A stretch of 64,000 nt of DNA, taken from the NCBI GenBank assembly GCA_018697195.1, contig CM031873.1:1662680-1726679 (forward strand), written 5' to 3'. Source of the stretch: Certhia americana. Its lineage: Eukaryota > Chordata > Aves > Passeriformes > Certhiidae. The translations under genes were made by a program, and so were the position numbers. Within the stretch, counting starts at the first letter, position 1; every line of letters begins with the position of its first letter. Of this stretch, positions 12,301 through 24,403 are shown piece after piece. Below the pieces are notes generated by a model, which searched no databases, was not told the origin of the DNA, and worked only from the letters and a program-made list of their open reading frames with translations.

Positions 12301-14300
12301 GTGCTCAGAAAGAATGCATTTCACAGGTGGTGCTGGCAGATGGGGACATCACCGGGGCTGCCTTTGGCCTGCCACCCCTGCCTGAGCCAGCCCAAGGATG
12401 CTCATGGTGACAGAGGGATGGGAGCCCCCCAAGACCAACAGTTCCTCCCCAGAAACGAACCCAGAGAGTGAACTGACAAGTTGTGGCGCAGCAGTGGTCA
12501 AGCATCAGCTCCTTGCCCAAACAGAGCAGCTGGGGGAAGAACTCCCAGACCTGATTCCTGGGATGGCAGCATCTCTCTGCTGCTTTTGTGGCTCTCCTGC
12601 CCACACCTGTCCCCTGCAGCTCCAGGATACCCTTGGCCTGTGCTGCTGGATCACCTTTCTCAGCCTGGGAGGGACAGACAGAGGAGCTGTGTGACCGCCC
12701 TGCCTGGGGCAGCAGCAGGGCCAGCTCACCCTGGCGCCTGGGACAGTGCCCAGAGCCCTAACCCCAGTGCCCCAGTATAAATTATCTAAAGGCTTGTGAA
12801 ATCCACCCAAAGTGTCCTGGCCCTTCCCAGCCCAAATTGGGTATCACAGACTGTGTTTATTCTTCCACACTGGGTTCTGCTCGTTGCCTTTCGGTGTCAA
12901 GAAACCTTGGGACAAGGCCATGAGCAGAGGTCAGCGTGGGTTGGCCCAACAGACCCCGGCCGTCCCAGCAGATGGAGAGCATTTATTTTTCCCTGGGGGA
13001 TTGCAGATTTAAGGACATTTTGTCTGCTGGCTGCCAGCAAAGCACATCTCACAGCCCCAGCAGGCGGGTTCCTGCTGGCCCCAGTTGCCCTCCCCGGGAG
13101 CACAGCAGGGTGAAGCACGGCCAACCAGGCTGACCACAGCTCCTGTGGTGACCCTGGGGGCCTGGCAGCAGCCAGGCAGGGAAAAGAGGGTCTGTGGCAC
13201 TGAACAGCAGCAGATCTGTCCACTGCCAGGTGCTGTGTATTGCAATTTTAGGACCATGGGGAGTAAGGAACTGGGGCTGGGGTGGGGAGCTGGTGGGCTC
13301 AATAAACCCCAGGGCAAAGGCAGCTCAGCCTGGCAGGGGGAAGAGGAGCAGGAGTGGGGAGCTGTGATTTTACCAGGGATCCTGAAGTAGAGCAGGTGAC
13401 TGTGGGGCAGAGCAGGGCTGTGAATGTGTCTGTGAATGGGTCAGTGCTCAGCCAGGGTGCCAGTGCTTCTCTGCTGAGTGGAGTGTGCCTTTTGATAATG
13501 CTTGGGGAGGATCAAAACCCCTGGAGAGGTGCAGGCAGGGCAGCTGTAGGGAGCCAAACTGGGTCCCATGGCTCATCCAGAGGAGATTCATCATCCAGCA
13601 GCTGTCCTCCAGGTGCTGGCTGCAGGTGATGCCAGCCAGGGGGAACAGGGGCTTGGGTGAGGAGGAGGAGTGACTGCAAGTGGGTGTGAAGGAAGGGCTG
13701 GTGCCTGGAGGGGGATCAGAGCACTGAGGGGGAGCTGTGCTTTGTGCACAGTGTGGCAGGAATGTCCCTTTAGAGGTAATGCCATTCCCTGACCCGAGCC
13801 GGGGCTTCTCTGGGTGTCACCAGCTGGGAGCAAACTCACATACTGGCTTCGAGACTGGAGAAACTGCCTGGAGCTGGGTGATCCAGAGGAGCCCTGGGAT
13901 GTGCCTGTGCACATCCCAGCTTCTGAGCAGAGCACAGTGCACAGCCTGCCCCAGGGGCCAGCACTGCAGGGGGACAGGTGACATTTGGGGACAGATGTAC
14001 ACATTGGCAGGGGACATGAGCAGTGCCTGGCAGCACGAGAGGTTAGCAGGCCCGTGGCTGCAGCAGTGACAAGCTCTTCTTGGCCTTGCTGTGGTCTGGT
14101 GAGGGCTCAGTGCCTCCTCAGGGAGCTGGCACATCCTGTCCAACTCGAGTGTCCCACGTCTGTGTGACACTGAGAGGCAGCAGTGGGGATGGGGAACCCT
14201 TTGGTGTCACCTAAATTTGTGCTTTGTAAAACTCCTCCCAGTGTTATCCAGTGTCTCCTAAAGACTGCAGCCAGGCTGGGTGACTGGGTCAGTCACAGCT
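12301..14300. other. Unique DNA, no feature recognised
   Basis: GC-rich sequence without recognisable genes or dispersed repeats. The many CTG/CAG words keep several frames open by chance. Confidence 0.45.
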
Positions 14301-14490
14301 GGGGGCTGTTCAGGTGACATGGAAGTGATTGGGGGCTGTGAAGGTGGCAGGGCAGTGGCTGGGGGCAATGAAGGTGACAGGGCAGTGATTGGGGGCTGTG
14401 AAGGTGACAGGGCAGTGGCTGGGGACTGTGAAGGTGACAGGGCAGTGGCTGGGGGCAGTTCAGGTGACAGGGCAGTGGCTGGGGGCTGTT
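14301..14490. repeat. 30-bp minisatellite, about 6.3 copies
   Basis: The unit begins GGGGGCTGTGAAGGTGACAG and ends GGCAGTGGCT. Copies differ by scattered substitutions (GTT/GTG/AAT after GGGGGC, TCAGG/GAAGG). Because 30 is a multiple of three, it stays open as a 10-residue repeat on both strands, so the open frames here are by-products of the array. Confidence 0.95.
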
Positions 14491-15700
14491 TCCAGCCAAG
14501 ACCCTCAGTCAGAGCAGGGCTGATCCCCCACAGGTCTGTCAGAAGGTGAGGACCAACATATTTCCTGCACATCAGCCTCATGGGGGGTGCTGCCAACCTC
14601 TTGTGGTTGCCCAAGGCTTCCCTTCTGGCAAGCTCATCATGTTAACCTTGAGTGACTCTTTGCAGTGGGATTTTATCCCCAGGCTGTTCCCATCTGAACC
14701 ACGGATTAACCAACCTCATTTCACCAACCACAGGCTGGTGGAGTGCATGGAGGGGAGACCCTGGCTCTTGGTGGCACTTGTGACACCTGTAGGCAAAGCT
14801 TGTGACCAGGAGGTCTTGTTCCTGGGTGTGCCCAGGATGGAGGCAGCACAAATCCAGAATCCCCTGGAGATGCCACCAGCCTCCATCTCTGCACTGCTCA
14901 GCCCTGCCCAAGGTTGTGAGGATCCAAAGGAGATAGATGTCACTGCCTCCTCTTACAGCTGTGAAAATGGAAACTAAAACAAGCTACAGCTACAGGAGTC
15001 CTGTCAAGGAGTGATCCCAGGTGTCCAGGGTTCATCTTTCCTTTGTCTTTCACTCTTTCCTGCTTTGGCATGCTGCTGTTCATTTTTGGAAGGAAATCTA
15101 AGGGAAGGGGGGACAGCAGATAATTTTTTTGGTGCTGGGACCCAGCCATCAGGAGAATACTGTCCCTGTGGCACGGAGGACAGGGACTGATGAGGGATAA
15201 AGCCAGAATGACAGTTGAGAGGAAAGCTGGACCTGAAAAATGTCAGGTGTGCCAGGGCTGGGCAAGAGGAACGTTGTGGGGAAGAGCAGTTCTGTGAGCA
15301 CTGAGGTGGGACTGAGCTCTTCTGGGGTGTCCAGGCCTCTCTGCCAGCACAGTCACTTTTGGTGGCACTTTGGGGTCATTGCTGCATTCTGCCACCCCTC
15401 ACTGAGGGCAGGTTCCCTCGGGTGACTTCTCAGGAGCTCTGCAGGGACTCTGGTCACACAATGTCCATCTGGATCATCCCTGGAGGCAACAACTTATTAC
15501 CAACCCACCTGCTGCTGGAGTGGGCACTCACCCAGAGGTTTTTCAACCTCTGAAAACTCCTGCCCCAAGGAAAAGGCTGTCCTTTTCCAGGCTCCCTGCC
15601 GCCAGGGTGGAGAGGTTTCCCAAAGCAGACCTCCAGCACACAAAGCACTCCTTGTCCTGGAGGTTCAGCCTGGCTCCGAGCCTCATCCTCCTGCATATCT
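14491..15700. other. Unique DNA, no feature recognised
   Basis: No repeat, RNA gene or exon recognised between the minisatellite and the LTR that begins at 15701. Confidence 0.45.
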
Positions 15701-15970
15701 TGTATATATGAAGCAACCCCTTTGCACAAAGATATGGAGTTTATTAGGAGACATTGGAGCTTAGGAGCTGTCAGGAGTGGAAGTCAATTCTGTTTCTGAC
15801 ACGCAAAGAGCCTTTTATAGGCTGGAATGGGCACAGTACCCGGGGCGGGCGCCGCACCCTTGGCGCTGCCTCGCCCCTTCCCAGGCACCAGCGCTGGCTG
15901 GAGCCTGGTTCTGGCTCTGCCTCTGCTTTGGGTCCAGTCCCCATCCCTTGCTGTGAGAGATAACACCACA
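15701..15970 (-). mobile_element. Short solo LTR of an endogenous retrovirus
   Basis: Read on the minus strand it starts TGTGGTGTTATC and ends ATATATACA, giving TG...CA termini and a 270-bp unit. A GC-rich upstream part (15835-15870) leads to TATAAAAGG (15811-15819), and 66 bases downstream lies AATAAA (15740-15745), the U3-R-U5 order expected of an LTR. ATCT stands directly before (15697-15700) and after (15971-15974), a possible 4-bp target-site duplication. No internal retroviral sequence follows on either side. The family is not identified; a cellular promoter is less likely given the poly(A) signal so close to the TATA box. Confidence 0.62.
15811..15819 (-). promoter_or_regulatory. LTR TATA box
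   Basis: TATAAAAGG on the minus strand, 66 bases upstream of an AATAAA poly(A) signal and downstream of a locally CpG-rich segment. It would drive minus-strand transcription of the former provirus. Confidence 0.55.
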
Positions 15971-18439
15971 ATCTAAGGAATCTCCTGAGCTGAACTCATT
16001 TAAACACACCCACAGGCAGACTGTGCTCCCCCCGGCTCTCCTCCCCAGCATGCTGATTAACCCTGGTCTCCTCTCCTGGAAGCTCAGGGAGGTGACAGGA
16101 GCCTTCTGGGGACACTGACCCTCTGCCTACTCTTCCCTGAAACTCCAGGACTGCAGGAGCAGCTCCTGTGCTGGGGCTCCTGTCAGACCTGCCAGGCCTT
16201 TCACATTCCCTTGGCTGCTCAACAGTCTCCCAGAGCTCCAAAGTGACAAATATTGGGCATTTTTCTGCCACATCCTCTCCTCAGCCTCTCAGTCACTCTT
16301 ACCACAAGAAATATTTGTTTTTCCATGACTTCTGTCTATCAGAGAGGGTTTTGGCATCTCTTAGATCTCTCTTCCTGGTGTCATTCCCCAGGCTCCTCAG
16401 TCCCTTCAGTTATACCTTGCACAATGCAGGTGTCCCTCTTTTTCCATCTTCTTCCTCCTCTGGCCTTGCTAGGAAAAATTAACAAGTGACTTTTTATGAA
16501 TGGTGTGGTCAGAAGATTCCTTTCCTGGCCTGTGTCCAGGCCTCCTCCCAGGGAACACCTGGGGTTGCTCTGTTTCTCCAGAAGCACTGGCCATGAGTTT
16601 CAGTGCTGAATCTCATCCAGGAGCAGTCTGGGCATGGAGTTCACTCAGGCCCAGCATCCCGAGCTCAGCTTTCCTTATGGATCCAGCTGCCCAGGTGTGT
16701 CCCAGCTCCTGACTGCTGCAGATGACCTGTCACCTCTTCCCAGCTGATGGAGAAACGTGGGAGCAGCATCCAGGCATGTCCTCCAAGCATTTCCCTCCTG
16801 GGAAATATGAAAATTGGGAGAATAACCCTACAGAGTCTTACCTTGTTTTCAGGACTATTTAAAGGAAAGGGACTTCTACCAGTGTTCAAAGCTGGAGTTG
16901 CAGGTCCCCTGTCCCTGGCTGTCCCTGCCCTGCAGTGGGCTGCAGTTTCTGCTCCAGGCATGTGCAGTGTCCCACCCTGACTCTCTGGGAGCACACTTCC
17001 CTCCAGGATGGCTCCTGCATGGGTGCAGCACCCCAGGGGAGCTTTAGGGACAGAGATCAATGACTGTGTGTCACCCTGAACCCCAGGCAGCCTTTTCTGA
17101 GCAGGGGAGACCCTGTGAGCTAAAACCTCCTGCCAAAACTCTGACCAGATTTCGGCTGCACGCAGCTCCTCGGGGACAGAGCCCCGCGAGCGCTGCGCTG
17201 TGGGCGGTGGGAGACTCCAGCAGAGCTGGAGACACGTCACTGGGAATCTCAGTCGTTTGTAGCTCATTCCAGTTGCACAGCTGTCTCCTTTAAACAAAGT
17301 TTACTCAGTGTTACTTAGCGCTCGAGCCGTGCCTGTGCCAGGAGAACGTTCAGCTGCAGCATGTGCGTCCCACTGAGCTGCTCGGGGGATGCTGGTCCCA
17401 CAGGGTTTGGCCCTGGATAGGGTTTGGAGCTCCATGGAGCTCTTGGGGACTTTGGCCCAGCTCTCCCACCCGCTAACACCCCCCCAAGAGACAGGGATGA
17501 CCAGTCCAGCTTGTCCTGGGCTTTCCACAGAGGCCCCTCCTCGCCCCATCCATGCCCTTCACTTCAGTCCTGCTCTTGTCCCTTTGTTCTTGCTCGCTGG
17601 CCAAGACTGGGCAAGGCTGAGCTGCCCTGGCAGTGGTGAGAGGGAACCAGCAGGGGACAGAGCTGTCCTGAACCCACCAGGCTGCAGGTCCTGAGCTCTC
17701 AGGGGAGCCTTGCCCTGTGTCCCATGGCAGCTCCCAGTGTCAGGGCACTGGGGTCTGCCCTGACCCCACTTTGGGCAGGACTTAAGTCAGGACCAGCCTG
17801 TGACTCAAAGTCTGGCAGGATCCAGAGGAAGAAACTGGCCTGGGCTGTGCCTCATTGCCCCACTGACAAAGGAAGAGTGCTCTGAAAACTTCAGAAAGGT
17901 TTGTTGCATGCCCCCATCATCAGGGATACATGTGAGCCCTGCTCCTGAGGCCCCAAGGTGCTACTGAAGCTTCCCAGGTGCCCAGGAGGAATGGCTTTAG
18001 GATATATTCCTGTAGGATCCTGCCAATGTTTCCAGACAGTCTGTTCACAAGCCTTTTTGGACACTGAGTTCCCCATCAGGCCGTGCCAGGGTTGCCTCCC
18101 TCTGTCCCAGTGATGGTGGGAGTGCTGCACAGAGCAGCAGCCAGCAGATTTATGGCCTCGGTGTCTAGACCAGCTCTGCCCTGCCTGGGAGGACAGGTAC
18201 ATCCTGGTGAAAGGCAGGAGGCTGCCTGCCTCTATGTCTTAGAGCCAAGCAGAGGGAATCTGCCAAAAAGCATGCTGCAGCATCCCCCTGGGATGTGGGG
18301 GTTTGTCCATCAGGTCACCCTGCTGTACTGCCTACTGGGGACAGTGGAGCCCACCCCCTGCTAAAATATCCCCTTCTGCAACACAGAGATGTGGTTAGGG
18401 TGGCATCCTGGCCCTGGGAATGGGTCTGCAGTGAGCCTT
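15971..18439. other. Unique DNA, no feature recognised
   Basis: No named repeat. A minus-strand open frame at 16665-17297 shows no domain. A small CpG-richer spot occurs near 17150-17210 but is far too short for a CpG island. Confidence 0.45.
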
Positions 18440-18592
18440 TTGGGCACTGGAATCATCTGGCCAGGGAGGTCCCTGGATGTGTTTTGAAAAGCCTGGGTGT
18501 GGCACTCAGTGTTGATGAGGAGGTGTTTGGTCAGAGGATGGATCTCAAAGGTCTTTTCCAACCTGGTTAATTCTGTGATTCTGTGACTCTGG
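18440..18592 (+). mobile_element. CR1 3' fragment (plus)
   Basis: The fragment runs from GGGCACTGGAATCATCTGG through GGGAGGTCCCTGGA and GATCTCAAAGGTCTTTTCC to two copies of the terminal ATTCTGTG-type repeat at about 18570-18590. It is strongly 5'-truncated. Confidence 0.85.
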
Positions 18593-19283
18593 TGCTGCTC
18601 CATCCTTGCTGGGATCCCCACAGGAGCAGATGCACGGGATGGGCAGTGGTGTGGAAGGGCTGGAGCAGGCAAAGCCCCCCAGCTGCTCAGTGGAAAGGGG
18701 ATGAGAGAGCACCAGGGAGGGACTCCCTGCAAATGCACTCTCGGGAAAGGAAGGCAGCTCGCTCTGAGGGGACAGAGATGCCCAGCTCTGGTGCTCAGTG
18801 ATGCTGGGAGTGGGGACAGAAGCAGGGGGGAATTTCTGTCCCACGTGGGAGCCAAAAGTCTGTGTGCCAGCAGATCTCCTCACCCCGCTGGCAGCCGGCT
18901 GTGCTACCCCAGTGCTGCACAAGGTGCTGGGCCAAGCAGGGCAGGCTCAGAGGGGGACAGGTGTCCCTGCCCACTGGGTTGGTGACAGATGCAGGAGTAC
19001 CAGGGTTGGTGATGCAGCTTTGCAGCTCACTTCCTCATTTTTGCCATTTTTCAGGGCGTTTGTCACAGGTGGCAGCACCTTTGGGTGTCACCTTGAAGAT
19101 CTGCACGTGCCCCCCCCGCTGTGATGAGAAACATGCAGATGTGAATATGAGGGAAATTTTAAATATATACAATAGTTTTCCACAATTAAGGGATGTTTTA
19201 GAGCAGAAAAAATTCCATTTTTGGTGTAGGAACATCAATTTCATAAATAAAAAGATTTAAATAAACATTAGCATGGCTACATC
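18593..19283. other. Unique DNA, no feature recognised
   Basis: GC-rich until about 19130, then an AT-rich patch (19140-19260) leading into the CA repeat. No gene seen. Confidence 0.45.
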
Positions 19284-19293
19284 AACACACACA

Positions 19294-19330
<37 letters not shown>
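19284..19330. repeat. (CA)n microsatellite
   Basis: CA dinucleotide run of about 23 units with one interrupting CT near 19295. A likely length-polymorphic locus. Confidence 0.96.
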
Positions 19331-19334
<4 letters not shown>

Positions 19335-19982
19335 TCTCACAAGTGCACTTTAAATAGGCTCCCACACTGTAGTTTTAAGTAGTACAAAACAAATGAATTC
19401 TCCAAATATTGTTTAAGCTGGCATGGGGAGGGGTTATGATGTCATTTCTGTAATAATCATAAACTTGTTTTCCTGCAATGAATGTGATGGCTTTTCCCAT
19501 TCACAGTTTATTAGGGCTTTTGGTGAGTGTGAGACCAGCCCCGAGCTGTGACTGGGTTTGATGGCTGCAGGCTCCATCCTTACACTGCTCTCCAAAATTA
19601 GGGTTTTCTCAACCTTTTTCTCCTGGGAGATAAGGCTCAGTACCCAGCTTGGGAACAGGATGGCAGCTCTGCAGCCTTTGGGGCTCTTCTGGCTCTAACT
19701 CTGCCTTTGGGAAGCAGGATGGGTTTGCGTGGCAGGAGCACGAGGGATGGGGGTGCAGAGGGAGCTGGGCTTGTGCTCCTTATACCCTCAGCCAGAGTCT
19801 TGCCAGAGCTGCTGAGGAGGAGCCCAGCCCAGCCTGTGTCACCTCCCTGAGTCAAGGTGTGTCACAGCTGAGGTGTCTGTGTGTCCTGGGGGAGCATCCC
19901 CACAGCTCAAGGGATGCTCTGACACCTCTGCTTGTTGGATTCTCTGCAGACCCTTCCCCAGAAAGAGTCAAACTGACAAGAG
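19331..19982. other. Unique DNA, no feature recognised
   Basis: AT-rich to about 19520, then GC-rich. No repeat family or exon recognised. Confidence 0.45.
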
Positions 19983-20190
19983 ATGGGATATTGGGAAGGA
20001 ATTCTTGGCTGTGAGGGTGGGCAGGCCCTGGCACTGGGTGCCCAGAGCAGCTGGGGCTGCCCCTGGATCCCTGGCAGTGCCCAAGGCCAGGCTGAACAGG
20101 GCTTGGAGCAACCTGGCACAGTGGAAGGTGTCCCTACCCATGGCAGGGGATGGGACTGGATGAGCTTTGAGGTTCCTTCCACCACAAACC
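19983..20190 (+). mobile_element. CR1 3' fragment (plus)
   Basis: The GATATTGGGAAGGAATTCTTG start, TGAGGGTGGGCAGGCCCTGG, CCCAAGGCCAGGCTGAACAG and GATGAGCTTTGAGGTTCCTTCC order is the CR1 3' untranslated region. It loses the terminal octamers. The 58236-58498 copy is a close relative. Confidence 0.9.
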
Positions 20191-20390
20191 ACTCTGGTTC
20201 TCTCCCAGGTGCTCTTCAGCACAGATTTTCACGTGTGGGTGCAGATGAGCCCCCACTCCTGGGTGCTCTGCAGGGACAGCACCTGTGTCCCTGCTCCTCC
20301 TGGAGCTGGGAGTGACCATGGCACTGAGCTGGAGCCACCCTGCAGCCCCAGGGACTGGGACATGCCACACTCCACGTGATCTTTTGCCCC

Positions 20391-20517
20391 ATCCCTGGCA
20401 GTGTCCAAGGCCAGGCTGAATGAAATAGTGGAAGTTGTCCCTTCCCATGGCAGGGTGGTGGTGGAAGAAGATGGGCTTTCAAGTCCCTTCCAACCCAGAG
20501 CATTCTGTGATTCCATG
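20391..20517 (+). mobile_element. CR1 3' fragment (plus)
   Basis: It begins within GTCCAAGGCCAGGCTGAATG and ends CATTCTGTGATTCCATG. It starts about 200 bases after the previous CR1 tail and overlaps it in CR1 coordinates, so it is a separate insertion and not a continuation. Confidence 0.85.
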
Positions 20518-22084
20518 AAAATTCCATGGTTTTCCAGCCCCCCAGGGCTGGTGCCACTGCCCTGCCTAATCTCCTCCTGGCCAGCTGCTCCTGCAGCTCT
20601 GTTCATTCACACCAGCACCGGGGCACGGTGTTTCTGAATGACTTAGAATAATATTTGGAAAAATCCATCTTAAGTATATTAGTCCACTAAGCCTTTAAGT
20701 CTTCACAAGGGCCTTAATTCCAAGGACGCTGGTGCATGCCTGTGCCAAGGATTTTGCAAGGCAGTGACACAGAGGCTTGTTCCACGCCCCATTCTGCAGC
20801 CTCCAAAATGGTTAACAAATGTCTTACTGCTGGAAATCTGTTCCTGCTTAGCTGGGAAGCAGTGGGGTTCTGAACCCTGCTTTGTAGCACCCTGCTGGCA
20901 GCTTTTGTCATTCCCAGGCTTGGCACATTATTGGAACTATTAAATGATGTTGCATTGCCTCATTGTATTTAGATTTTAAACATATTTGTAAGGCTTTGAA
21001 AAAAAATAAAATAAAAAATTTTGTTCTCATTATTAAAGCAATGTACCAAATACCTTCTAGTAAATAATCTGTCCCAGAAGTGCTCTGCTCACCCAGAGAG
21101 GTTTGGAGAGCAATAAACCAGCAAAAAGGAAGGGGGGAAAAAATAGTCTGGATGTCAGAGGGATGTAGAGCAAGAAGGAATGAGAAGTGGGAAAGCAGGG
21201 GATGATGCAGCTGCACTCCCTATGAGCTTCTGTTCACAGGCAGGGCCACCCAGCCCGGGGCCAGGCAGGGAGGGCAGAGGCAGCTCTGGACAGAGGGGAT
21301 GGCAGCACTGGGGTTGTGCCACTGCCTGTGGCAGGCAGGCTTTGGCAGGAGGGGAGGCACACGGAGCTCAGGGGTCCCTGCAGGCTGCTGGGAAGGCAGG
21401 AGGAAACTCAGCAGTCCACTGCCTTTGCTTCTCAGTGCCCCCTGTCCCAGCAGGACAGAAAACAGCAGGAGAAGCTTTTGGTTCTCCAGGCTACCAGGCT
21501 GTCTGAAATCAGGAGTCAGTGCCAGCCTGCCTGCCCACCTGCACATATCTCCATGGAGATGGAGATGGGGACACCTGTGCTTGGAAAACCAGCTCAGCCA
21601 GGTCATTCTGGAAAGCTTCCCCTGCCATGGCCACCACCTGCTTTACCCAGCCTGGCAAAACTCTCTTGTAAAAGCTTTTCCACAGTCTGGCTGATTCCCA
21701 GAACTTACAGCTGCTGGCAAGTGTTTGTGTCCATCCATCTCATCAGAGCTGACCCCCAAATGCAGAGTTCAGTGCCACCCAGCCCCTGTGCCAGTGTCCC
21801 CAGGCTCCAGCCATGAGCCCACAGCACTTGAGCAGCACCAGGGGTTTCACTGACAGCACAGCCTGGGCCAAGGATATATTAGATCAATCTTCTAGGAGCT
21901 GGGAAAGCACCAAAAAGCAACCAAAACCAAAACAACAACAGCACAACAAAAAGCCAGGAGGAGAGGAAAAATTGCTGTGATGCTGTTGTGATGTCTGAGC
22001 ATGAGTATTTTTGCAGAGAAGGAATGCAGCTGCATTTTTGCTGGGTTACAGCACAGCTCTCTACAGACCAGCAGTGATGCACTG
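20518..22084. other. Unique DNA, no feature recognised
   Basis: Contains an A-rich run near 20998-21017 and otherwise mixed-composition sequence. No exon or named repeat. Confidence 0.45.
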
Positions 22085-22262
22085 TAAACAGACCATGCTA
22101 AAACACATAGTTCTCTCGAGATCTTTCTGCAGCATTTTCTTGAAATAGTTATTTTGTAATAGGCATTTTATTTGCTTTGCGGAGTCCCGAAATAGTACGA
22201 GCCCGGGTTCAGGAACATGCATGTTCTGGCATTTGTTTTAAAGTGCTCTTTATTTAGCAAAC
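22085..22262. other. AT-rich repeat-free block with a 14-bp perfect palindrome
   Basis: GAACATGCATGTTC at 22213-22226 is perfectly self-complementary. It resembles a steroid-receptor element (GGAACA, spacer, TGTTCT) but with a 4-base and not the required 3-base spacer. The block before it is AT-rich and free of repeat signatures. Candidate regulatory element only. Confidence 0.3.
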
Positions 22263-24403
22263 ATTGTGCCCACTCTCACTGTCCAGCTGGGGTCTCTGAT
22301 GCCCTGCAGGGCCCCACAGCAGCCCCCTCCCCACAAAACCATCTCCCCACACCCACAAGGAAGAAGGCAGGAGCAGAGCTGGTGTCTCTGTGTTGTGTAA
22401 CCAGCAAAGAAAGGCTCTCCAGGTAGATTTTTCCTCCTCCAGTGAACAGGAAAGGGACACAGAGAATGGGAAAAGCAGGCACATCAGAGCCCAAACTCTT
22501 CTGAATTGTTTTATAAACCATCAGGCTATGTGAGGAGGCAAAGCCAAATTCCTTCTGCTGCCCCAGAGCAGCCCCACTGCACTTCATGCCCAGAGAAGGC
22601 AGCCAAGGGTATTTCCCTCTGGATTATTCTGGAGGAAATGGGGCCTTTAAGGTGTCTGATTTGCACCCAAATCCAGGTGATGGCAGCTACAGGTGAGCAG
22701 GACACCCAGTGCCAGGCCGATGGAGAAACTCTGAAATTTCCCTCTCAGGCCTCAGGAGTGGGACCAGGATGGAGCCATGGGAAGAGGGTGACAGCCCTGA
22801 GGTCTGGAGAATGAAATTACCTTTCTGCCTGTGGATGCCTGGCCAGAGGGATTTTCAGTGAAGGAACCAGGTCTGGTCAGCACTGTCACTTGGCTGGAGG
22901 TGGGACAGAGCCAGAGGGAGCTCCTGTGTCAGTGCTGAGGCTTCCAGCACAGAGGTTTGGACACCACCCAAGCACTCCTGCCTGCCTTGGGGCACAGGAA
23001 AGGCAGTTCTGTGCTGAGAAGGAACAACAATCCTACAACAATCAGTAGGATTTTTCCATGTCTCCCCAATATTACTGTTTTCTAATTTTTTTTGAGGAAT
23101 ACAGTTTTAAAATTACCTTCTTTGAGACCTTTAAATCTATTTCTCAGTGGTTGCTCTCTGATTCACCCTTCCCCCTTCAAATCTCAATGTCACCAGCAGG
23201 GATTTCTTTCGGGTTTGTAGAATACAAACTGCACTGCAAACAAACTGAAATATTTTCCTTTTGCAAAAAAGGGGGAAGGGCAAATAAAAAGTTAAATGTG
23301 ATTTTCTACAGTGGCCTCACTTACAGCACTGAGTTTTTTTGCCTGTTGTGTAAAATGCAGCTCATGTACCCCAGGAACAGAGCTGGCAAGCAGCACTTGG
23401 GGCTGGGTGAAGCTGTTTGGGTTTGGAGATCACTCTGTGTAATTGCATGGCAAAGGGGAGCCTGCCCTTGTGGTTCCCAGCCCCAAATGGGAATGGGATG
23501 AATAGCCAAAATTGTCACAGGCGTTGTAAATTGTCTTTCCACAAACCAACTTCCAGGAATAACAGCATGCTTTTCTAAACGATGCTTGTTTGCTCCCCGC
23601 ACCCTATCCAGCCCTCCCCCTCCTCTGCTCTGCTTTTTATTCTTTTTGTTCATTCAAGTGATGAAAACTCAGGGAATATTTTGGTGACTTTCACAGACAT
23701 TTGTGATTTTTCCTCCTGAACTGCCAAAGTAAAAGTTGGCCCAGACCAGCTAAGGCACTTCCACAGGGATTTGAGGATGGTAAATCAGGGAGAGGCAACA
23801 GCACAGTGAAATCTTGGTTAGGAATTACAATGCCATTTCCCCCCTCGCAGTGAACGGAAAGACAGAAATAACTCCAGGAAAGGCTTTCCTGCCTCTGCAA
23901 AGCCCGCTGGAATTTGCAGCAAACCCAAAGCCTTTCTCCCCTTTCCTGCTCGTGCAGGCTCCACGTTTTGCTTGTTGGAGAGTCCCTGACACGAGACCTC
24001 GGCGCTTCATCTGATAGGAGAAGTGGAGCAGCTGCTGGATGTGAACAGCCCACCTAAGTCGTGTGAAAACCAGGGCTCTGGCGGGGCAGCACCACGCAGG
24101 CTCTGGTTCTGAATCATCCCTGGAGTTGTTCCTGAGCAGGCCACACTCACTCCAGGGCTGTCTGCAGCCCTGGCTCTGAGCTGAACTGAGCTTAGCAGCA
24201 GCTCAGCCCTGTGCTGCAGCCAGGGCGCTGCCATCCATCCCAGAACAGGGACAGGGTTGCTCCAAGGGGTTCCTCCACCTCCACCCCAACACTGGGTGGG
24301 TGGAGAAGAGTGTCCTGGTGTCCCTTCCTGGAGAAGGGTGCACAGGATATGCCCCTGGGGACAGTGTGGGGGTTCTGGCTCATTGGTCACTACAATTGGT
24401 CAC
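22263..24403. other. Unique DNA, no feature recognised
   Basis: Alternating GC- and AT-rich patches. A 147-codon plus-strand open frame (23058-23501) is hydrophobic and unrecognised, without splice context. No repeat named. Confidence 0.45.

Noticed and set aside
15835..15870. CpG island or cellular promoter
   Set aside because: The CpG-rich patch is about 35 bases and lies within an LTR-like structure; too short for an island.
22211..22226. Glucocorticoid or androgen response element
   Set aside because: The half-sites are separated by four bases where three are required.
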